A stretch of DNA of 64,000 bases from the NCBI GenBank assembly GCA_964631605.1, contig CAZVYG010000010.1, forward strand, positions 1 to 64,000, given 5' to 3'. The position numbers and the translations under genes are program-made. This DNA is from JARKQH01 sp964631605. Lineage in GTDB: Bacteria; Verrucomicrobiota; Verrucomicrobiia; Limisphaerales; UBA8199. The notes below the pieces were generated by a model that saw only the letters and a list, made by a program, of their open reading frames with translations, searched no databases and was not told the DNA's origin. Below, piece after piece: positions 58,930 to 64,000 of the stretch (position 1 is the stretch's first letter; every line of letters begins with the position of its first letter).

Positions 58930-61900
58930 AACCGGCGCGGCCAATTTGTCTCCAGATCGGCCCAGGCAAAGGGCAGCCTTGCGGGATTGGTTACCAGCAG
59001 CGTCGTCCATATCCCACTCCCGAGGTTGGTGGCCGCCTCGATGGCGTAGTTCAGACCGGCATCGCCGTCCACCGTGACCAGAAATGGAAACGTGGCGGTT
59101 TCCGGCGCGCGCAGGGTGGGGGCCTGCGGGGCCCTCACTACCACCCAGAAACTTTGAGTTGCGCTGGCGGGATTGATGGTTGCCGCACTCACTTCCAGCC
59201 ACGGTGCAACATTCGAATCCCCCTCTTTGGAACCATAGTTGACCAGCCCGTCAGCGGTGGTGTTGGTGGCAAAAATCCTCAGGGAAAGTGGCTTTTGAAT
59301 TTGCAGCGCTGCCTGAACACCGGCCGCCACATCCAGCAAGGTGTCGCTGCCCGCCTGGGCTGTCCAGGTGCCAAGCATCAGGTCACTGAGCGGACGGGTG
59401 TTCCACGTGAGGGATTCCTCGCTCCAGGAATCGTCGGTCACGACGGCGGCGGCATGCGTCCCCGGCAGGCTCGCCGCCACTGCGTGCAACCGCACCGTGG
59501 CCTCGGTGACCCAGCCTCCGATGCCACTCAAGTCAAAACGCAAATAGCTTTCCCGGTTGAGTCCCAGGGCGGCCAGTTTTACCGCCAGGTTCGTCTCGCT
59601 CCCGTAGTTCAGGTTCGCGGAACTCCCATCCCGCACGAATGCGTCCGCCACCGGCCGCAGCCGCGCGTGCCAGCCGTCCTCGCGCACGCTTACGGTGAAC
59701 AGGTTGCTTCGCCCCGCATCTCCTGCAGCGGGGCGCCACGTCAAAATCCCCTGCTCGGCGTCGAGGGTCGCGCCCGCTGGCGCGGACAGAAGCTCGAAGC
59801 GTAGTTGTTGCGGCGGGTTATCCGGGTCCGAGGCACGGTTGGTCACCACGAGAGTGGTTCCCGCCACGGCGATTTGCGTGCCCACCGCCTCCAGCACCGG
59901 CGGACGGTTGGTGTCATACACAAAGCGCGCGGAGAGGGTTTGCCCGCGGCGTCCGCTGACGTTGACCGTGATCTGCAGGGTGGGGCTGAGCCGGGTTACG
60001 GTGATGCCCGGGTCGGCGGAAGCGAGCGTCAGGCCGGACCGGCTGAGGGTCAGGGTGAGGGTCCCGGTATTGGTTTGTGTGGGATCGGATACCGCCAGAG
60101 CCAGCTCGCGGGCCGTTTCGCGCGCCAGCACGCTGGCACGGTTATTGCAAGTGAGGTAATCCACCGTTTTATCCCCCGCATTCCAGAAATTGACCGCCAG
60201 CACATTCAGCCGTGTCTCGCGCACAGCCTGCGCCTGGGTCGAATTTTCCAGGACGGCAATGTGGGGCTGGGTGGCATAAGCCGCCACTGCCGCGCCGTCT
60301 TGGTTGGGCAGAATCACGTAGGCATAAGTGGCGTTTGTTGGCCTGACCCCATGATTGAGGACCAGGGAAAGGTAGTGGCGCGTGACGGGGTTGGTCACAG
60401 ATGCGGTTGGCTGGGGCAGGGTGTTGATGTCATACCACCGGCCGGTGCGCGAGTAGCGCCGGGCCTCAACCGTCGCCCCGTCCGGGAAATAATAGCCGCC
60501 GGCCCCTTCGAGGGCGCACCAACGCAGGCCCGAATAATTGGAAGCCCATCCCAGGGTGGCGGGCGCGGTTGCGCCATCTGCAACAAATCCGTTCGAGCCG
60601 GCGCTGTTCAGCCGCCGGTTCTCGATGGTGGTGTGCACCTCGTTGGTTCCTCCGCACGTAATGCCGGCGCCCAGACACACAATCTCGTCGTCAAATAGAA
60701 ACCAGGATTTGTTCAATACCAGCGAGCTGGAGGCATCAATCGCTTTAAAAGCCATCCCGACTGATCCGTAATTGTCCTCGAGCACCGCCCCGCCCACCCA
60801 CGGCTGCGAGCTGGTCTTGCTCTGACCCCAGCCATTGGCCCGCGCAAGAGTGTCCACCGTGGTGCCGGGCAGATGATAGGGATCAATGGTGGGCCAGAAG
60901 TTATCGGTGAACTGGGTCAGGTCATCGTTGTAAAGCCAGGTCGTGCCGTCCCCGGTGTACCAGCCCTTGAGGTTTTCGGTATTGATGGATTCGTAATTGT
61001 AGATGCGGGTGGAGAACATGCTGATCCCGAACGCAAAACCCGGCCGCAAGTGCATCACCCGGTCCATGCAGGGAAACTGGAAGTGGCCGATCCGTTCGCC
61101 TCGCGATGGCACGTTGGTGTCGGCCAGCAATTGTCGGGCGGCAGCCACCAGATGCAGCGGCACATGGCTCGTCAGCGAGGTGAGGGTGTCCGCCTCGTCC
61201 CAGTACTTGATGGCGCTTTTGAGCCGCGCGGCGTCGGATGGCGCGGCGCTTTGCGCGAGCTGCAGCATGGCGTTAATGGCGGTGCGGCCTGGGCTGTAGT
61301 CGCCCGTGCTGGATTGGCGCGCAATTTCGCGGCCGCGCACAAACGCCGGCATCGCCCCCCGGTAAATCAAGGGCTCGTAGGAACGCCAGCACCAGGTGAG
61401 CACGTTGGTCCGTAGCGGGTCGGTCACCGTCCAGGGCGACCCCTCCAGCCAATGCAGCAGCTTGATCGAATCGTGGAAGTGCGAGATGCCATACCCCGCC
61501 GTGTAGGGATGCTTGCCGTGCTGGATGAACGAGCCGTCGGTGTAGAAGCCGTCGCCGCTGGTCACGTGCTTGAACACGCTGTTTGCTCCCCCGCCCGCCA
61601 CGTCGCTCAACCCGTCCCGTGCCGCCGCCACCTTGCCGCCGTTCTTCTCGACCACCCCGCGCACCGCCACCACGTCGGCCTTCCAGATGCGGTTGGCCCC
61701 GGTCAGGGTCACCGCCGGGGTGAACTTGTCAATGGCCTTGCAATAGTTGGTGATTTGGACTCCGGTCAACAGCGGATACATGAGCACCATGCAATCGTTG
61801 AGCCACATTGCCGACCCGATCTCCCAGTCCCACCAGTTGTCATACTTGGTCTTGGTTTCGTTGTACCGGTGGGTGTACATCCATTCCAAGCCGTCCAGAA

Positions 61901-62324
61901 TGTCCGCCGCCAGCGCCGCGTTGCTGTACACCGGCGACCCCAGCGTGGCCCAACCCAGCGCCATTTCCTTCAGCCGCTGGTAGGACGTGGTGATATCCTC
62001 CGACTGGTTGGTGCGCGCGGCGTCAGCCCACAGGCACGTGCGGTCATTGGTCTTGATCATCGCAGACCAGCGGCTGTTGGCGCTGTTGGCGATGGAGGTG
62101 ACCCGGCTCACCACGGCTGCATCGGAAAGGTCCAGCCCCGGTCCGCCGGTCAGGAATTCATGCCACCGCAACCGCAGCCCATCGAACTCATCCGCGCGAC
62201 CCGGGCTCAGGTTTGGACCCAGAAGTGTCGCGGCCAGCAGCGCCAGTGGCAGGAGCTTGGCCAACCCGCCAGCCGCAGGGCTTGCCCTGCGCCTGCCCCA
62301 TGATCGTTGCAAAAGAGGGTGCAT
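58905..62324 (-). CDS. Secreted PL8-family polysaccharide lyase with Ig-like and DNRLRE-type C-terminal domains
   Basis: A 1139-residue exported lyase for glycosaminoglycan-like or xanthan-type chains. An N-terminal signal peptide (about 20-44) precedes the alpha/alpha-toroid: NWWDWEIG (163-170), the catalytic segment DGSFIQHG (263-270) with H269 and Y278 nine residues on (same spacing as hyaluronate lyase), probable Asn211, and FVRGREIARQS. Central and C-terminal lyase-8 beta domains follow. Added at the end are an Ig-like domain (NRPPVLEAVGTQIAVAG), a DNRLRE/CBM96-like domain (ADAFVRDGSSANLNYGSETNL) and a module ending FYRV. It lies 24 nt after tRNA-Leu on the same strand. Confidence 0.88.
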   Translation of the reverse strand: MHPLLQRSWGRRRASPAAGGLAKLLPLALLAATLLGPNLSPGRADEFDGLRLRWHEFLTGGPGLDLSDAAVVSRVTSIANSANSRWSAMIKTNDRTCLWADAARTNQSEDITTSYQRLKEMALGWATLGSPVYSNAALAADILDGLEWMYTHRYNETKTKYDNWWDWEIGSAMWLNDCMVLMYPLLTGVQITNYCKAIDKFTPAVTLTGANRIWKADVVAVRGVVEKNGGKVAAARDGLSDVAGGGANSVFKHVTSGDGFYTDGSFIQHGKHPYTAGYGISHFHDSIKLLHWLEGSPWTVTDPLRTNVLTWCWRSYEPLIYRGAMPAFVRGREIARQSSTGDYSPGRTAINAMLQLAQSAAPSDAARLKSAIKYWDEADTLTSLTSHVPLHLVAAARQLLADTNVPSRGERIGHFQFPCMDRVMHLRPGFAFGISMFSTRIYNYESINTENLKGWYTGDGTTWLYNDDLTQFTDNFWPTIDPYHLPGTTVDTLARANGWGQSKTSSQPWVGGAVLEDNYGSVGMAFKAIDASSSLVLNKSWFLFDDEIVCLGAGITCGGTNEVHTTIENRRLNSAGSNGFVADGATAPATLGWASNYSGLRWCALEGAGGYYFPDGATVEARRYSRTGRWYDINTLPQPTASVTNPVTRHYLSLVLNHGVRPTNATYAYVILPNQDGAAVAAYATQPHIAVLENSTQAQAVRETRLNVLAVNFWNAGDKTVDYLTCNNRASVLARETARELALAVSDPTQTNTGTLTLTLSRSGLTLASADPGITVTRLSPTLQITVNVSGRRGQTLSARFVYDTNRPPVLEAVGTQIAVAGTTLVVTNRASDPDNPPQQLRFELLSAPAGATLDAEQGILTWRPAAGDAGRSNLFTVSVREDGWHARLRPVADAFVRDGSSANLNYGSETNLAVKLAALGLNRESYLRFDLSGIGGWVTEATVRLHAVAASLPGTHAAAVVTDDSWSEESLTWNTRPLSDLMLGTWTAQAGSDTLLDVAAGVQAALQIQKPLSLRIFATNTTADGLVNYGSKEGDSNVAPWLEVSAATINPASATQSFWVVVRAPQAPTLRAPETATFPFLVTVDGDAGLNYAIEAATNLGSGIWTTLLVTNPARLPFAWADLETNWPRRFYRVSLGP

Positions 62325-62348
62325 CAGACGTTGCTATTGTCACTCTGC

Positions 62349-62433
62349 TGGTGGGCGCGACAGGGGTCGAACCTGCAAGGATTGCTCCAAAGGATCCTAA
62401 GTCCTTCGCGTCTGCCAATTCCGCCACGCGCCC
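62349..62433 (-). tRNA. tRNA-Leu (anticodon UAG, reads CUA)
   Basis: Minus strand. Acceptor GGGCGCG pairs with CGCGCCC, the D-arm has TGGCGGAATTGGCAGACGC, the anticodon loop CTTAGGA sits on AAGGA/TCCTT and gives UAG. A long variable arm marks a class-II tRNA, and the T-loop is TTCGACC. The CCA end is encoded (62349-62351). No integrase is next to it in the window. Confidence 0.94.
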
Positions 62434-62535
62434 AGCCGGCGGGGATCGTTACAATGCCAAGGCTCTTTTACCATTAAATGGTCCGGAGTGAAGCTTAATC
62501 TGTCCCGGCCCGGCCTCCGGGGCGCGGTCGAGCGT

Positions 62536-62889
62536 CTATTGGCTTCGGACGGGGGTGGTGGGCATCACCGGAACGATCTTGTGCGTCACCGAGTTGCTGG
62601 CCGTCCCGGTTGAGATTTTCGTCCACAGCACCGTCCGATTGGTGTCCGGCAGAAAATAGAAACCGGCCTTGAGCGGGAGGACGGAAAACTTGTTGGTGCT
62701 GCCCGACTCAGGTGCTTTGGGAGTCGCCGGGGCGGCCTTGCCGGGCTGAGCGGAGCCGCCATAGCCGGGGCCGGGGCTGCCGCCATAACGGGGTCTTTGG
62801 TTGCCACCGTAACCGGTTTGGGCGGCGGTGGGGAAAAGACAGGTCAGAACCACGGCCGAGGCCAGAGCAACAATGCCAGAGGACTTCAT
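62536..62889 (-). CDS. Small secreted Gly/Pro/Tyr-rich protein
   Basis: About 117 residues from the ATG at 62889, which lies 8 nt after AGGA. A signal peptide (SSGIVALASAVVLTCLFPTAAQ) is followed by a YGG-rich low-complexity stretch (GYGGNQRPRYGGSPGPGYGGS) and a short tail (FSVLPLKAGFYFLPDTNRTVLWTKI). No family recognised; a surface or matrix role is plausible. Confidence 0.6.
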   Translation of the reverse strand: MKSSGIVALASAVVLTCLFPTAAQTGYGGNQRPRYGGSPGPGYGGSAQPGKAAPATPKAPESGSTNKFSVLPLKAGFYFLPDTNRTVLWTKISTGTASNSVTHKIVPVMPTTPVRSQ

Positions 62890-62930
62890 GTACAACATCC
62901 TAATCCCGGGGGCCGGCGGCGGCAAGAGCC

Positions 62931-64000
62931 CTAATACTCAGGCATGCGTTGGAAACGAATTCGCCGGACATAACCCCAGTCGCTTTCACAAACGATGATG
63001 TTGCCCGCCGCGTCCATGGTCACGCTGCGCCCCTCGCTGATTTTGGGCTCGGGAGAATAAAAATACTGGCCATCTCCCGCATGGAGGTTGCCGCCCCAGC
63101 CATTCAAGAGGAGGTGGACGATCCCGCCAGTATCGAGATACCACAGTTGGCAGCCGTCATGAGTCAAAAGCAGGTAACCGCCGGTGGGGACGGGGTAAAT
63201 GCTCCGGACGCCGTTCAGGCCCGTGGCCAGCGCCAGTTGTCCGTCTCCGCCGCCGGCTGTTGTCCCGTTGCCAGCCAGAAGGGTTTTCGCGCCGGCCGGG
63301 CTGACGCGATACACGTAATGCGCCCCCCGGTCGCAGACGAGGATGTCTCCATTGCTTTCGACATACAGGGTGCCCAGCTCGACGAACCCGGAGGCGACGG
63401 TTTGCAAGCCACCGGCCGGTGTCCACTTTCGCAGCCGGGTTTTCGCGCAAAAATAGCCCAGCGATTCGTCCTCCCTGACCCACAGTCCGCGTCCGCCTTC
63501 CAAGGGACCGGTCGCGGTGGCCAGAAAAAGGGTCGTCATGATGCCGTTGGTGTGGACGCGGCGCACCCGCCCGTTCTCGGTGTCCAGGACATACACAGTG
63601 CCGTCGGCGCGCGTCCACAGGCCGTTGGGAAAATTGAGTTGCAAAGTCGTGGCCGGCGCCGGCCCCTCGCCGTTAAAACCCCCCACGTGCGTGCCCGCAT
63701 GGGTATGAATCGTGCCTTCGGGCGTCACCCGAAGAATCGAATGGCTGTTTTTGTCCGCGATGTAGATGTTTCCGGCGCGGTCCGCCATGGCAAAATGGGG
63801 TCGAGACAGGGCCGCCCATGCGGCCGAGCCTCCTTCATACCAGGGCTGCCAGTAGCTCACGCCGTCAGTCTGACCCGCGCCAATGCCGGCGACCGTTTCC
63901 AGCAGCCCATACGCTCTCACGAGGTTAGTGAATCCCTGCAATGTGGCCGGCACCGGCACGGCCCGGACCCGGTAAAACCGGGTGCCTTCCGCCGATGCTG
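62931..64000 (-). CDS. NHL/beta-propeller repeat protein, 5' end cut by the window edge
   Basis: A secreted-type beta-propeller of NHL repeats: MADRAGNIYIADKNSHSILRVTPEG, LNFPNGLWTRADGTVYVLDTENGRVRRV, ESNGDILVCDRGAHYVYRVSPAG and MDAAGNIIVCESDWGYVRRI. The frame stays open past the apparent GTG at 63959 to the window end, reading ASAEGTRFYRVRAV, the end of the same FYRV module seen in other secreted proteins here, so the gene starts beyond 64000. Likely ligand-binding or structural; exact function unknown. Confidence 0.78.
   Translation of the reverse strand, partial: ASAEGTRFYRVRAVPVPATLQGFTNLVRAYGLLETVAGIGAGQTDGVSYWQPWYEGGSAAWAALSRPHFAMADRAGNIYIADKNSHSILRVTPEGTIHTHAGTHVGGFNGEGPAPATTLQLNFPNGLWTRADGTVYVLDTENGRVRRVHTNGIMTTLFLATATGPLEGGRGLWVREDESLGYFCAKTRLRKWTPAGGLQTVASGFVELGTLYVESNGDILVCDRGAHYVYRVSPAGAKTLLAGNGTTAGGGDGQLALATGLNGVRSIYPVPTGGYLLLTHDGCQLWYLDTGGIVHLLLNGWGGNLHAGDGQYFYSPEPKISEGRSVTMDAAGNIIVCESDWGYVRRIRFQRMPEY

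Noticed and set aside
1..64000. CRISPR array, insertion sequence, rRNA operon or prophage
   Set aside because: I saw no regularly spaced repeats, transposase, integrase, rRNA or phage genes in the window.

Overview
The window looks like a draft chromosome segment from a Verrucomicrobiota bacterium, most like the Pedosphaera/Limisphaerales group. This is inference from gene content. Supporting signs are a Gram-negative LpxC-FabZ fusion, a complete alternative complex III (ACIII) operon, large secreted proteins sharing a verrucomicrobial-style module that ends in FYR(V/L), a formylglycine-type sulfatase, a PL8-type polysaccharide lyase and high GC. A 10-N placeholder at 14985-14994 marks an assembly gap.

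Layout. 0.27-2.6 kb: nucleotide-sugar type aminotransferase and oxidoreductase. 2.9-7.8 kb: a sulfatase converging on a 1113-aa secreted metzincin. 8.1-12.2 kb: a REC-PAS-PAS-SpoIIE phosphatase, a YdcH-like protein, a 54-aa basic protein with its own apparent promoter and terminator, and a minus-strand operon of a DksA-like protein, L33 and S18. 12.6-19.3 kb: a split spermidine-synthase-like pair, then lpxC-fabZ, lpxA, rsmI, aroB and a 211-aa unknown. 19.4-25.8 kb (minus): nuoA, phosphohexomutase, a CcsA/HemX protein, hemA, hemC and cobA-hemD. 26-30.9 kb (minus): a 592-aa membrane protein, anti-sigma factor, ECF sigma factor and an asparagine-synthase-like protein. 31.4-42.5 kb: actABCDEF, a 124-aa membrane protein and ccoN/ccoO/ccoP-like genes, nearly all overlapping by 1-8 nt. 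43.1-45.7 kb: an 873-aa secreted protein in a lower-GC stretch. 46.1-51.1 kb: hemE, hemN, hemY, hemH. 51.3-58.9 kb: trpB2, an outer-membrane-like protein, a UroD-family protein, aldose epimerase, acpP, fabF and a pyrimidine-nucleoside phosphorylase. 58.9-64 kb (minus): PL8 lyase, tRNA-Leu(UAG), a small secreted protein and a truncated NHL-repeat protein.

How the parts fit. The two hem clusters cover tetrapyrrole synthesis from glutamyl-tRNA to protoheme except hemL and hemB. The heme-rich ACIII operon lies between them. LpxC-FabZ, LpxA, AcpP and FabF serve lipid A and fatty acid synthesis. The sulfatase, PL8 lyase and aldose epimerase fit use of sulfated or uronic-acid polysaccharides.

The most unusual signals are in the respiratory operon. 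Its CcoN-like subunit appears to have lost every canonical heme and CuB histidine. Its CcoO-like cytochrome carries an insert of about 68 residues that reads like the C-terminal domain of ribosomal protein L7/L12. I know of no description of this arrangement. hemA is also odd: it has an in-frame UGA at a normally invariant glycine and lacks the C-terminal dimerisation domain.
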